Shown here: piece after piece, positions 44,750-54,480 of the stretch | Position numbering within the stretch: the first letter of the stretch is position 1 | Layout of the letters: each line of letters opens with the position of its first letter | Origin: Mycobacterium paragordonae | Lineage (GTDB): Bacteria > Actinomycetota > Actinomycetes > Mycobacteriales > Mycobacteriaceae | Direction: 5' to 3' | DNA: 64,000 nucleotides | NCBI RefSeq assembly: GCF_003614435.1 | Contig: NZ_CP025546.1 | Span: forward strand, 5,890,001-5,954,000 | Made by a program: the position numbers and the translations under genes | Notes under the pieces: model-generated | Databases searched by the model: none | What the model was told of the DNA's origin: nothing | Seen by the model: the letters and a program-made list of their open reading frames with translations, nothing else

Positions 44750-47700
44750 CTAACTGTCCTGACCGGTGCTGCCATTGCCAACGCCGCCGCCCCCGCTCAG
44801 CCCGCCGCCACCGCCGTGCGTGACGGTGCCACCGGAGCCCCCGTCGTTGCCGCCACCCGGGACGCCACCGACACCGCCGGCGCCCGCGCCGGTGATGGCA
44901 CCGCTCTCGCCGTCACCGCCGCCCACCGCGTTGCCGGGTTCGGAGAACGCGCCCCCGCCGCCGCCACCGCCACCGCCTGTGGTGGCCGCGCCCGCGCCGC
45001 CGTGGCCGCCCTTCGACGCTCCGCCCGAGCTGATCGCGGCGCCACCGCTCCCGCCGCTCCCGCCGCTGCCACCCGTAGCGCTCGGCGTGCCGGCCCCACC
45101 AGCGCCACCACCGCCACCGCCGACGCCCGCCTGTCCGGACGACGCCCCGCCCGCCCCGCCGCCACCGCCGGCGCCGCCAATTCCGCCGTCAGCGCCAGAT
45201 GCGTTGGCGCCGCCACCGCCGCTACCACCGACGCCGCCGAATCCGATGGCGGCATCACCCGCGGGGATGACGGTGCCACCGGCGCCGCCGTTCCCCCCAC
45301 TCCCGCCGCTGCCGCCGGTGCCGCCCGCGCCGGAACCGGTGCCGGCGGAACCGCCGTGGCCGCCCGCGCCGCCCCCGCCACCGCCACCGCTCACGACCGT
45401 GCTCCCCGATGAGATGGAGATGGGCGCGCTACCACCGCCGGGGCCGGCGTCACCACCGAGTCCACCGGCTCCTCCGTCGCCGTTGACTCCGCCGTTCGGC
45501 GTGCCGCCGCCGGTACCGCCATTGCCACCGTGGCCGCCGTTGCCGCCCTGGCCGGAGACGGCAGTGACGGGGTCCAGGGGGGCAGCGACGGTTCCGCCGG
45601 CGCCGCCGTCGCCGCCCTTGCCGCCGTGGCCGCCGGCGCCGCCGGTGGCGGTCGGGCCCCCCGAGTCACCGCCGGTACCGCCGGCGCCGCCGTCACCACC
45701 GTGGCCTCCGGCAGTACTGGTGTCGACGGCGGCGGAGATTCCCGCACCTCCGTCGCCGCCTGCCCCCGCGGCGCCACCCCGGCCCGCGGTCCCCGGCGCC
45801 GCCGAGACGTTGGCACCGGCCGCACCGCCGCTGCCGCCGTTGCCGCCGGTACCGCCGTCACCGGCCTGCGTCAGGCTGGATGCGCCCAGACCTCCCTGAC
45901 CACCGGCACCGCCCGCGCCGCCGTCACCGTTCGCGGCCAGCACGCCGAGGATGTTGCCGCCCGCTCCGCCGGCGCTGCCGCCTCCACCGCCGGCACCACC
46001 ATTGCCGCCGGCGGTGCCGTTGACCCGTGCGTCCATGCCGTTGCCCCCGTCGCCGCCGCGGCCTCCGGATCCCCCCTTGCCGCCGGCGCCGTTGACACCG
46101 TGGTTGTTACCGCCAAATCCGGTGCCTCCGCCGGCGCCGCCGTGTCCGCCGTTACCGCCGGTGCCGCCGGCCAGGACGTCGTCGCCCGCCGCACCGTCGG
46201 CGCCCGCGCCGCCCTGACCACCCGTGCCGCCGCTGCCGTTGATGCCGAACGCGTCACCGGCGTTGCCGCCGATACCGCCGGAGCCGCCGTTACCGCCGCT
46301 GCCGCCGGAGGCGCCCACCCCACCCGGGGCCCCGCCGGTGCCGCCGGTCCCGCCGTTCCCGCCGCGGCCGCCGTTTCCGTCGAAGAAGTCGGAACCCCCC
46401 ATCGCCCCGACGACGCCGGCACCGCCGTCTCCGGCATCTCCGCCACCGCCGGCCCTACCCGCCACGGTGCCGCCACTGCCGGCCGCGCCGCCCACGCCGC
46501 CGTTGCCGCCCACCCCACCGTTTCCACCGTTTCCGCTTCGGCCACCACTATTGAAACCGGCCGTGCCACCACTGCCGCCCTGCCCGCCGTTGCCACCCAG
46601 GCCGCCAGACCCGTTGGTGCCGCCGACACCCGAGTTGCCGCCAACGCCGCCGGCACCACCGGCACCCCCGCTGAATCCGGTGCCGCCATCGGCACCCGCG
46701 CCGCCGGCGGTACCGACGCCTCCGGTGCCGCCCTGGCCACCGAGGCCACCGATACCGCCCACCCCGTAGCTACCCGCGGCACCCACCGCACCGACACCTC
46801 CACCGGCGGCCCCGCCTGCTCCCGCGGCGCCGCCCACGCCGCCCACGCCGCCGGCACCGCCGTCCGTGCCCACACCGACGCCGCCGGCACCGCCGACGCC
46901 GCCCGTGCCGCCGTTTCCGCCCAGCCCGCCATTGCCGTTGACGCCACCGGCACCCGCGCTCCCGCCCTGCCCGCCGGCACCACCGGCGCCGCCGGCAAAG
47001 CCCACGTCGCCGACGCCGCCCGCCATGCCGGTCTTCCCGGCATCACCGGTGCCGCCATTACCGCCGGTGCCGCCGTCCCCGCCGACACCGACATGACCGG
47101 TCAGGCCCGACCGGCCCGCACCGCTACCCGGCGCACCACCCGGACCGGCGTCACCCCCGCGTCCACCGGTCCCGCCGGCTTGTCCAGCGGCACCCGTGAT
47201 CGCGGTGCCGTCTGCCCCGCGGCCGCCCAGGCCACCGTTACCGCCGGTGCCACCGTCACCGCTGGTGCCGCCCGCGCCCGCACCGCCGCCCTGTCCACCC
47301 GCGCCGCCGGCTCCACCGGAGAAGCCCGGCGCGCCGGGTGACGACCCGGTGTCACCGATCCCGCCGTTACCGCCGACACCGCCGCTGCCGCCCAACCCGT
47401 GATCGCCGGCGCCGCCCGCGGCGCCCACCCCGCTCCCGGCGGCGCCGCCGGCCCCGGCAGCACCGCCTTTACCGCCCGCGAAACCGGCCTGACCTGCGGC
47501 CCCGACGCCATTCGCGCCGTCCGCGCCGACCCCGCCGGCGCCGCCGTTGCCGCCCCGGCCACCAGCGCCGTTGGTGCCTCCGATCCCGGCGCTGCCACCC
47601 TGACCGCCGGCACCCCCGGTGCCACCGTCGAACCCGGCGGATCCGGCCTTCGGGCTGTCTTCCGCAGCCGCGCCGTTGCCGCCGACGCCTCCGGTTCCGC

Positions 47701-49078
47701 CGACACCGTCATGGCCCACCGTGCCCGAGGCGCCCGCGCCTTCGCCCGCAGCACCACCCGAACCGGCCCTCCCGCCGCTGCCTCCGGCGCCGCCGGCCTG
47801 GCCATCGGCACCCGCAATCGCGACGCCGTCGGCGCCGCGGCCGCCCGTTCCGCCGTTTCCGCCGACACCGCCGGTGCCGTTGACACCCCCGGCCGGCGAT
47901 GACCCGCCGGCGCCGCCCTGTCCGCCCGCGCCGCCGGTCAATCCGGTCGCGCCGGCGGTGACCGCCGCATCACCGGCCCCACCGGAGCCGCCGGTTCCTC
48001 CGGTGCCACCGACTCCCGCATGTCCAACCGCGCCGCCGAACCCGAGCGGCGACGTTCCCCCGGCCCCGCCAGACCCCGCCGTCCCGCCGGTACCGCCCGT
48101 GCCACCGACGGCACCATCGACGCCGTAGCCGACACCACTGAAGCCGGCCCCACCGGTCCCGCCGGTACCGCCGGCCCCCCCGGTACCTCCACTCCCACCA
48201 AGACTGAACAGCCCCGTCGAGGCCCCGCCGGGTCCCCCGGCTCCCCCGGTGCCGCCCGTGCTCCCGGCTCCCGCGGCCGCGGCGGCGGTACCCGCGTCAC
48301 CGGCGAGACCCATCCCGCCCGCACCGCCGGGTCCGCCCACACCGCCGCCCCAGAACAGCGGGGCCCGCGCGGTGCCACCCACACCGCCGGCGCCTCCGGT
48401 GCCGGGACCCAGCACGGCGCCACCCACCACGCCGGCCGCTCCGCCGGCACCGCCGGCGCCGCCGGCCCCACCGAATCCGCCCAGGAACCCACCGGGACCG
48501 CCGACACCGCCGATACCGCCGGTCCCGCCGAAGGCCGCCGCGGCACCACCGGCCCCGCCGGCCCCGCCGTTACCCAGCAACCCCGCCGCGCCACCCGGCC
48601 CGCCGGCCTGACCCGGTGCGCCTGAGCCTCCGTTGCCCCCGTTGCCGAGCAATAAGCCGCCCGGCCCACCGGCCTGACCCGTGCCGGCCGCGCCGTCGGC
48701 ACCGTTGCCGATCAACGCACGCCCCAACGCCAATTCGGTCGGGGTATTGATTGCCTTGAGAACGCCTTCTTCCAGCGCCTGTAACGGCGACGCATTGGCG
48801 GCTTCAGCCGCGGCATACGCGGCCGCGCCGGACGTCAGGGCCGATACGAACCGCTCGTGCCATGCCGCGGCCTGCGCGCTGAGCACCTGATATTGCCGAC
48901 CGAACGTGCCGAATAGTGACGCGATCACCGCCGACACCTCGTCGCCGGCGGCCGCCACCACCGTCGTCGTCGATGTCGCTGCCGCCGCACCCGCGGACTG
49001 GACCGCCGACCCGATACGTGTCAGATCCTGCGACGCCGCGACCACGACATCAAGTGCGATGACAACAAAGGACGACAT
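44750..49078 (-). CDS. PE_PGRS family protein
   Basis: A 1442-residue PE_PGRS protein. The N-terminal PE domain ([31 protein letters not shown]) and a linker ([11 protein letters not shown]) are followed by about 1300 residues of Gly-Gly-X/Gly-Gly-Ala repeats. PE_PGRS proteins are exported to the mycobacterial surface; individual functions are mostly unknown. No C-terminal unique domain is visible. The low-complexity DNA produces long open frames on the other strand that are not genes. The start MSSFVV is the standard PE start. Confidence 0.93.
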   Translation of the reverse strand: MSSFVVIALDVVVAASQDLTRIGSAVQSAGAAAATSTTTVVAAAGDEVSAVIASLFGTFGRQYQVLSAQAAAWHERFVSALTSGAAAYAAAEAANASPLQALEEGVLKAINTPTELALGRALIGNGADGAAGTGQAGGPGGLLLGNGGNGGSGAPGQAGGPGGAAGLLGNGGAGGAGGAAAAFGGTGGIGGVGGPGGFLGGFGGAGGAGGAGGAAGVVGGAVLGPGTGGAGGVGGTARAPLFWGGGVGGPGGAGGMGLAGDAGTAAAAAGAGSTGGTGGAGGPGGASTGLFSLGGSGGTGGAGGTGGTGGAGFSGVGYGVDGAVGGTGGTGGTAGSGGAGGTSPLGFGGAVGHAGVGGTGGTGGSGGAGDAAVTAGATGLTGGAGGQGGAGGSSPAGGVNGTGGVGGNGGTGGRGADGVAIAGADGQAGGAGGSGGRAGSGGAAGEGAGASGTVGHDGVGGTGGVGGNGAAAEDSPKAGSAGFDGGTGGAGGQGGSAGIGGTNGAGGRGGNGGAGGVGADGANGVGAAGQAGFAGGKGGAAGAGGAAGSGVGAAGGAGDHGLGGSGGVGGNGGIGDTGSSPGAPGFSGGAGGAGGQGGGAGAGGTSGDGGTGGNGGLGGRGADGTAITGAAGQAGGTGGRGGDAGPGGAPGSGAGRSGLTGHVGVGGDGGTGGNGGTGDAGKTGMAGGVGDVGFAGGAGGAGGQGGSAGAGGVNGNGGLGGNGGTGGVGGAGGVGVGTDGGAGGVGGVGGAAGAGGAAGGGVGAVGAAGSYGVGGIGGLGGQGGTGGVGTAGGAGADGGTGFSGGAGGAGGVGGNSGVGGTNGSGGLGGNGGQGGSGGTAGFNSGGRSGNGGNGGVGGNGGVGGAAGSGGTVAGRAGGGGDAGDGGAGVVGAMGGSDFFDGNGGRGGNGGTGGTGGAPGGVGASGGSGGNGGSGGIGGNAGDAFGINGSGGTGGQGGAGADGAAGDDVLAGGTGGNGGHGGAGGGTGFGGNNHGVNGAGGKGGSGGRGGDGGNGMDARVNGTAGGNGGAGGGGGSAGGAGGNILGVLAANGDGGAGGAGGQGGLGASSLTQAGDGGTGGNGGSGGAAGANVSAAPGTAGRGGAAGAGGDGGAGISAAVDTSTAGGHGGDGGAGGTGGDSGGPTATGGAGGHGGKGGDGGAGGTVAAPLDPVTAVSGQGGNGGHGGNGGTGGGTPNGGVNGDGGAGGLGGDAGPGGGSAPISISSGSTVVSGGGGGGGAGGHGGSAGTGSGAGGTGGSGGSGGNGGAGGTVIPAGDAAIGFGGVGGSGGGGANASGADGGIGGAGGGGGAGGASSGQAGVGGGGGGAGGAGTPSATGGSGGSGGSGGAAISSGGASKGGHGGAGAATTGGGGGGGGGAFSEPGNAVGGGDGESGAITGAGAGGVGGVPGGGNDGGSGGTVTHGGGGGLSGGGGVGNGSTGQDS

Positions 49079-49103
49079 CAGCGACTCCCCATCCTCGGCG
49101 CGT

Positions 49104-50168
49104 TCAGCCAACCGGGCTGTCGACTGCAGCCGGTTCCGCCTGGTCGGAATTACGGTGCAGCGCTTGGGCTTTGAGTGCAGCGAGGGCAAGCAGAATGGCT
49201 CCGCCGGTGGCCCAACAGGTCAGCACGGCGATCGCCCGGCCGGCACCCGCGCCGTCGAAGAACGCGGTGGAGCGCAACAGGGTGGCGGTGGCGCCCTGGG
49301 GCAGATACTGACCGAAAGTCCCCCATCCGCGTGGCAACATCTCCGGGGCGCTGGTCAGCCCGGACAGCGGGTTGCCCAACAGCAGCGCCAACGACGACCC
49401 GACGATCAACCCGGCCCGCCCGAACAGCGAACCCAGTGCCAGCACGGCCAGTCCGGATCCCAGCAATCCGAGCAGCAATCCCGCGGCCACTGCCGCCACG
49501 TTCTGGTCAATGGCGCCCAACACATTTCGTAGCACGACGGCGATCACCCCCGCGGCAAGCACCGAAAATGACAGCAGGGCAACGAGTCTCAGCCATGGCC
49601 GCGCCGGCAGCAGGAGCACCAGCGCGATCGCGGGCAATAGGCCGGCGAGCGTGATCGGCAGCACGGATGCGGACAGACCTGCACCGCGCGGGTCAGCGGA
49701 GGTCGGTGGCGCCAGGTCCTCGGTGCGCAACGGCATCCCGGCGCGCTGTGCGATGCCGTTGCCGAACTGCGTCAGCAGTTGCGCCACCGTCGGGCTGGCG
49801 CCGGATGCGGTGAGCAGGGCGGGGCCGGCGGCCCCGAAGGCGAGGCCGCCGTATTCGTCGCGGTTGCGGATCGCCGCGCGCAACGATGCCTCGTCGGCGT
49901 AGGGGGTGACGCGGAACGCGCCGGGGGCGTTCTGCCGAACCAGCGCGGCGACCTGTTCGGCTTGCGGCCCCGCCGTACCGATCGGCACGTCGTGGGGCTT
50001 GCTGCGGGCGGCCGGCAGCGCGAAGGCGATGGCGATGACCGTGATCGCGGCGGTCAGCGCGAACACGATCACGACCGCGCGCGTGACCGCTCCGCCGGTG
50101 CGCGCCGTCGTCGAACGCCGCTCGTGCGGGTGGCCGCCGGGGCTTTTTTCAACGTCCAATGAAATCAT
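49104..50168 (-). CDS. membrane permease, ABC-2/YhgE-like
   Basis: A 354-residue membrane protein. One N-terminal helix ([21 protein letters not shown]) precedes a large extracytoplasmic domain of about 120 residues ([21 protein letters not shown]), and five to six helices form the C-terminal half. This layout fits the YhgE/DUF3533 ABC-2-like permeases linked to export of lipids or drugs. No ATPase gene is adjacent. It is divergent from a TetR gene with a strong palindrome between, so induction by a ligand of that regulator is likely. Confidence 0.8.
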   Translation of the reverse strand: MISLDVEKSPGGHPHERRSTTARTGGAVTRAVVIVFALTAAITVIAIAFALPAARSKPHDVPIGTAGPQAEQVAALVRQNAPGAFRVTPYADEASLRAAIRNRDEYGGLAFGAAGPALLTASGASPTVAQLLTQFGNGIAQRAGMPLRTEDLAPPTSADPRGAGLSASVLPITLAGLLPAIALVLLLPARPWLRLVALLSFSVLAAGVIAVVLRNVLGAIDQNVAAVAAGLLLGLLGSGLAVLALGSLFGRAGLIVGSSLALLLGNPLSGLTSAPEMLPRGWGTFGQYLPQGATATLLRSTAFFDGAGAGRAIAVLTCWATGGAILLALAALKAQALHRNSDQAEPAAVDSPVG

Positions 50169-50196
50169 GCCAGCAGCGTAAGCCCGGTCGATACTT

Positions 50197-50216
50197 ATTT
50201 CAATAGCCATTGAAAT
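50197..50216. promoter_or_regulatory. 20-bp palindrome ATTTCAAT-AGCC-ATTGAAAT
   Basis: A perfect inverted repeat with 8-bp arms lies in the 62-bp gap between the permease and the TetR gene, 14 bp before the tetR start. It is read as the operator of that TetR protein, controlling both genes. A partial copy (CCAATGAAAT) overlaps the permease start. Confidence 0.7.
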
Positions 50217-50230
50217 GATACTGTCGCCAG

Positions 50231-50863
50231 GTGCCCTCACGTGCTGCGAAGGAGAAGCGGCGGGGTAGACGTCAAGGCGAACCGGTGTCCCGCGACGCGG
50301 TGTTGCACGCGGCCAAGCGCCAGTTCGCCAGGGGCGGCTACGAGAAGACGACGCTGCGTGCGATCGCCGACGACGCGCGCGTCGATCCGGCGATGCTGCT
50401 CTACCTGTTCGGCTCCAAAGCCGAACTGTTCCGCGAGTCACTCAAGCTGGTGCTCGACCCCAACGTCATCACCGCACAGCTGACCGAGGCCGACGGCGAC
50501 CTCGGGTGCCGCATCGTCCGGGCCTACCTGAGCGTCTGGGAGGCACCCGATACCGCCGCGAGCATGGTCTCGATGGTGCAGTCGGCGACGTCGAACAGCG
50601 ATGCGCACGAAGCGTTTCGGGAATTCCTACAGAGCTACGTGATGGCCGCGGTGACCGCGGCGCTGGGCGGCGGGGAGGAGGTGCAGTTGCGTGCGATGCT
50701 CGCGGCGACCAACCTCGTCGGCACGGCGATGCTGCGGTATGTCATGCGAGTGCCGCCGCTGTCGTCGCTGAGTGCCGAACAGGTGGTCGCGCTGGTCGGT
50801 CCCGCGGTGCAGCGGTATCTGACGGCGCCGGGCGATGAATTGGGTCTGGACGCGGTGTCGTGA
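50231..50863 (+). CDS. TetR family regulator
   Basis: A 210-residue TetR regulator with an N-terminal helix-turn-helix (RDAVLHAAKRQFARGGYEKTTLRAIA, split: QFARGGYEKTTLRAIADDA; VDPAMLLYLFGSKAELF) and a helical ligand domain. It starts with GTG. It is divergent from the permease gene and is probably its repressor. It is the last core gene before the genomic island. Confidence 0.9.
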   Translation: MPSRAAKEKRRGRRQGEPVSRDAVLHAAKRQFARGGYEKTTLRAIADDARVDPAMLLYLFGSKAELFRESLKLVLDPNVITAQLTEADGDLGCRIVRAYLSVWEAPDTAASMVSMVQSATSNSDAHEAFREFLQSYVMAAVTAALGGGEEVQLRAMLAATNLVGTAMLRYVMRVPPLSSLSAEQVVALVGPAVQRYLTAPGDELGLDAVS

Positions 50864-50934
50864 ACTGCCTCAGCTGAACCCGAGAGCACCCCGCCGGGCA
50901 TCGGCCGGATGAAAATCCTTCTGCGAGAACTACA

Positions 50935-50954
50935 GTGGCCAGGGGCGGGATCGA
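50935..50954. repeat. attL: 20-bp copy of the tRNA-Phe 3' end
   Basis: GTGGCCAGGGGCGGGATCGA here is identical to 59432-59451, the 3' end of tRNA-Phe read on the plus strand. Matching stops exactly on both sides. It marks the left end of an island inserted at the tRNA. Confidence 0.9.
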
Positions 50955-51345
50955 CAAAAGAAATTCGCAGCCGCAACGATGTCGTCGGAATCTTTCCCAC
51001 CGCGACGCTCTGATCCGCCTCGTCGTCCCTCTGATGGCCGAACAACACGACGAAATGGGCCGAGTCACGGCGCTACGTCGGCATCGACGTATTCAGCAAA
51101 TCCTGTGTGCCCACCACGACACCAGCAGAACGGGAGGACAACCCCGCGCCACTAACCGCATCAGTCACGACATCGAAGAATCACACAACGACGTCGTACA
51201 CCAGGTCCCTGCACTTGACCGCCTGGCTCCGGCAGGTCTCATATGGATACGTTCGGAACTCAAACACAGCTGCACACCTTTCCTACGCCGTGACATCGCG
51301 CGTGGAATGCACACAACACACCGTCGCACCTGAGAGGATCGTCCG
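50955..51345. other. left island margin, no gene supported
   Basis: Open frames here (for example 50935-51333) have no recognisable domain and no good ribosome site. The last bases carry the ribosome site (GAGAGGA) of the gene at 51346. The promoter of that gene must lie here. Confidence 0.5.
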
Positions 51346-54192
51346 GTGCAGTATCCGTTGGAGCAACTCGGTCCTGCTGGATTTCAGGAGCTTGCGGCAG
51401 CGTTAGCGGTGGCCGCGTGCGGTCGGCACGTGCAAGCCCTAGGAGTCGGTCGAGACGGTGGACGCGACATGTTCTGTCGTGGCCGCATCGCTTGGGCGGA
51501 CCAGGGGCAAGAAATGGCAGAAGTCTGGGATGGATACACCGTTTTCCAGGTCAAGCAGAAAACCAGCATAGACTCCATTCCTGGCAAGAATGCTCAATGG
51601 CTGTGGACCCAAATTCGGAGCGAATTAGAGCAGTGGGCAGACCCTGATTCCGGTCGAGAACCAGTACCCAACTACCTCGTTTTCGTGAGCAACGTACCAC
51701 TGACCCCCACTCCCGACACGGGCGGCCTCGCGTTGGTGGATGCACAAATTGAAAACTTTATCGAGTCGTTCGATGACGCATCAAAAGACATAAGTCCGAG
51801 CACGAGGCGACAGCGAGAAGCAAGGCGCGCAAGACTCAGTCGCATTCGGGACTGGCGCATATGGGACAGGATCCAAATCGAAGCTTATCTCAATGTCTAT
51901 GCTGCTGTTCGGCGGGCATTTACAGCGCTACTGACTGCTCAAGATGTGTTCTCTCGCATAACAGAATTTACGGATACACTTCCCGTAGACGAGCTTGAGC
52001 CCGCGCTACGAAAGCACGCTAGGGCGGCTTTAGTTGGAGAACGTTCGATCTATTTTGACGAGGCAGGCGCAGGCGACAGCACAGGAACACCCATCGAGCA
52101 AATTGCTATTGATCTCCCGATAACGCCCGCATCAGACGGATCCAGACGTACGGCGCTTGGCTATATATTGGAGCGTGCGGAGCGCATTCTCAGGCCATCC
52201 CTGTCATTGCATGAAGGACCACGACATCTGGTCTTGGCGGGCGCCCCGGGAAACGGAAAAACGACATTATCTAAGTTTGTCATACAGGCGTACCGAGCCG
52301 CATTTGTGTTCGGCGATAATGCCTTAGGAACCGAACATAGCGCTGCAGTAAAAGCTACGGCCGAGGCACTGGTTGATCTCAAGCATGGCGGTCTTCCTAG
52401 ACACCGGCGATGGCCCATGCGTATTGATCTCGCAGAATACGCAAAGGAAGACGGCTTGGGTCAAGATTCAACCCTGTTAAGATGGATAGCGCACAAAATT
52501 TCGCGGCGCTCGAATGCGGGCTCCGTGGCACCCGCAGCACTCGACGCCTGGATGCGACAATGGCCCTGCATTCTCGTCCTCGACGGGTTAGATGAGGTCA
52601 CCGAGCCTTCTGTGCGTCGGCGATTGATCAGGCAGATAACCGAGTTCGTGGCCGAGGCTGATGCCGACAACTGGGACTTATTGGTTATTTTGACTACACG
52701 GCCAATGGGCTACGTCGAAAATATTGCGCCTCTTTTATTTGAACGAATTGATCTTTCACGGCTACAGAAAACACAGGCGGTTAGCTACGGGATTAAAGCT
52801 ACACGGGTTCGACTACGAGGCGATCAAGATAAGGTAGACCGCATTGAGTCCGAGCTACGCAAAGCCGCGGAAATGGAAGTATTTCGCAATCTCATACAAA
52901 CTCCGCTTCAAGTATTAATTATAACAATAATCTTAGAAGGTGCAGGCCGGCTTACTCCTGACAGGTACAGTCTATTCTGGACATATTACGACACCGTATT
53001 CAAGCGGGAGCGCAGTAAGCCTCTATGGTCAGCTCGCTTACTGCAAGAACACGCTCCGCATATTCTCACTCTCCACCAGCGAGTGGGGTTCGATCTGCAG
53101 GTTTTGAGCGAATCGGCAGAAGGCGCAACGGCCACAATCTCTCTATCGAGACTGCGTGAAACCGCCTGGCTAGTGCTTCAAGAAGCAGGGTTTAGACCTT
53201 CTACTGCGGATAGTGGACTTCTCGATCAGATAGTTACCGCTGCAACGCACCGTTTGGTACTGCTTGCACCGCGGGAGGATCACGAAGAGGGCTTTGGCTT
53301 CGACGTTCGCTCGCTCCAGGAGCTTATGGCAGCTCGATACATTGTCACCGGCACCAATGAGCGGGTGGCCGAACGGTTGCAGACCGCTGCTGCTAGTCCG
53401 CATTGGCGAAACGTCTGGCTGTTCGCCGCTGGCAGCTGCTTTGCAGAGCCGCAGCCGCACGAACATGCCGCGCTGGTGGAGCTGGTTAAGCAGGTCGATA
53501 AGAATGCATCTCAGCGACTTGGGCTTGTGTGCCCCGTCGGACCGGCTCTTGCTCTCGAACTTGTAGACGATGGCATGGCTCGAGCGCACCCCAGGTTCTA
53601 CGACGAGCTACTCGTACACGGCCTCGGCATCTTGAGTCTGCCGAGCCCATCAGATCCTCTGTCCATCGCGCGTGCGTTAGTTCGGGCCGCAGACGTCGCG
53701 GACAGAAACCGCACAGCTATCGCGGACGCTCTGCGCAACGCACTCGCGGGATCTCCCGTTTCGCAGGAAACTGCGGAAGAAATCCGAGCCTCAGTTGGCA
53801 CCGCTGGTCGGGAAGCAGGGGCTACCCTGCATGCGATGGGACTCGGTGATGTTCGCGCTATCGCGGTAGCCGGACTGAAACGCGCCTCAGCGTCGCCCGA
53901 AAATCACTGGGATCGGTACCGTGACACCCTGCTGTTGGCCGGCACGTCCGGCAAGACGGCTGAAGTTCTCGCGACCGCAGATTCAGTCCTTCGCCACATT
54001 CATAGGCATGGCAACCCCGGTACCGGCAGCGTTACGAGCATCCTTGCAGCGATTCGTGATTCTGAGGCATCAGAGATTTTGGAGATTGCGCTCGAGGAAA
54101 TCGCGCAGTATGAACCGCGGCTGATCCGTCAATTACGCGATGGACTTCTGACGGAGATTTATCGTGCGCCAATTGGTGAGCTAATTCGTTGA
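51346..54192 (+). CDS. Mrr-like nuclease fused to NACHT NTPase
   Basis: A 948-residue protein. Residues 1-110 form a Mrr/PD-(D/E)xK nuclease-like domain: Glu15 in FQELAAAL, GRDGGRDMF with Asp37 and Asp41, and QVKQK with Gln68 and Lys70. A NACHT/STAND NTPase follows with Walker A GAPGNGKTT (from about residue 299), Walker B ILVLDGLDEV and sensor LTTRPMGY. The C-terminal 450 residues are helical repeats, the usual sensing part. This is the layout of bacterial NACHT antiphage proteins, where sensing of phage activates the nuclease. The start is GTG after a GAGAGGA site. It stands alone, 288 bp before the next gene. Confidence 0.85.
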   Translation: MQYPLEQLGPAGFQELAAALAVAACGRHVQALGVGRDGGRDMFCRGRIAWADQGQEMAEVWDGYTVFQVKQKTSIDSIPGKNAQWLWTQIRSELEQWADPDSGREPVPNYLVFVSNVPLTPTPDTGGLALVDAQIENFIESFDDASKDISPSTRRQREARRARLSRIRDWRIWDRIQIEAYLNVYAAVRRAFTALLTAQDVFSRITEFTDTLPVDELEPALRKHARAALVGERSIYFDEAGAGDSTGTPIEQIAIDLPITPASDGSRRTALGYILERAERILRPSLSLHEGPRHLVLAGAPGNGKTTLSKFVIQAYRAAFVFGDNALGTEHSAAVKATAEALVDLKHGGLPRHRRWPMRIDLAEYAKEDGLGQDSTLLRWIAHKISRRSNAGSVAPAALDAWMRQWPCILVLDGLDEVTEPSVRRRLIRQITEFVAEADADNWDLLVILTTRPMGYVENIAPLLFERIDLSRLQKTQAVSYGIKATRVRLRGDQDKVDRIESELRKAAEMEVFRNLIQTPLQVLIITIILEGAGRLTPDRYSLFWTYYDTVFKRERSKPLWSARLLQEHAPHILTLHQRVGFDLQVLSESAEGATATISLSRLRETAWLVLQEAGFRPSTADSGLLDQIVTAATHRLVLLAPREDHEEGFGFDVRSLQELMAARYIVTGTNERVAERLQTAAASPHWRNVWLFAAGSCFAEPQPHEHAALVELVKQVDKNASQRLGLVCPVGPALALELVDDGMARAHPRFYDELLVHGLGILSLPSPSDPLSIARALVRAADVADRNRTAIADALRNALAGSPVSQETAEEIRASVGTAGREAGATLHAMGLGDVRAIAVAGLKRASASPENHWDRYRDTLLLAGTSGKTAEVLATADSVLRHIHRHGNPGTGSVTSILAAIRDSEASEILEIALEEIAQYEPRLIRQLRDGLLTEIYRAPIGELIR

Positions 54193-54480
54193 GTGCGAAT
54201 AGAGTGCATCCGCTCAAATTTCACACGAATCGTAGGGGCTTATTGATTAGGTTAAGCCCGGCGTCGTTACCACAGGCCGCAGTAGAAAGACCACCCGCCA
54301 AGTCCGCGCTCGGCGATGTCTCGCTACTAAGCTGTATGCCCGAAGATCCCCGCCATCCTGTCCTACTTCGCCTTCCAAACGCGTCAGCAGGTGTAGACGC
54401 GGAGTCACGACGATGGACGAGTACAACGGGTTAGGAACGCTCATTGCATTTACCGCAGGATCGACAGGAGGAAGCCACCG
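54193..54480. other. gap between the two island units
   Basis: 288 bp with no supported gene. It ends with the ribosome site (CAGGAGGAAG) of the ATPase gene. A promoter for the three-gene operon probably lies here, which suggests that the NACHT gene and the operon are separate units. Confidence 0.5.

Noticed and set aside
45530..47341. Long plus-strand open frames, up to 603 codons, opposite the PE_PGRS gene.
   Set aside because: The Gly-rich GC-biased repeat DNA keeps several frames open. The translations are Ala/Pro/Arg low-complexity strings with no start context or domain.
50935..51333. Open frames at the left island margin.
   Set aside because: No recognisable motif. One frame has a fragment loosely like the start of a transposase (VGIDVFSK), but nothing else supports it.
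54189..54434. An 81-codon frame overlapping the NACHT stop (TTG start) and a 65-codon frame opposite it.
   Set aside because: No domain, weak start and no ribosome site. The region is better read as the promoter region of the ATPase operon.
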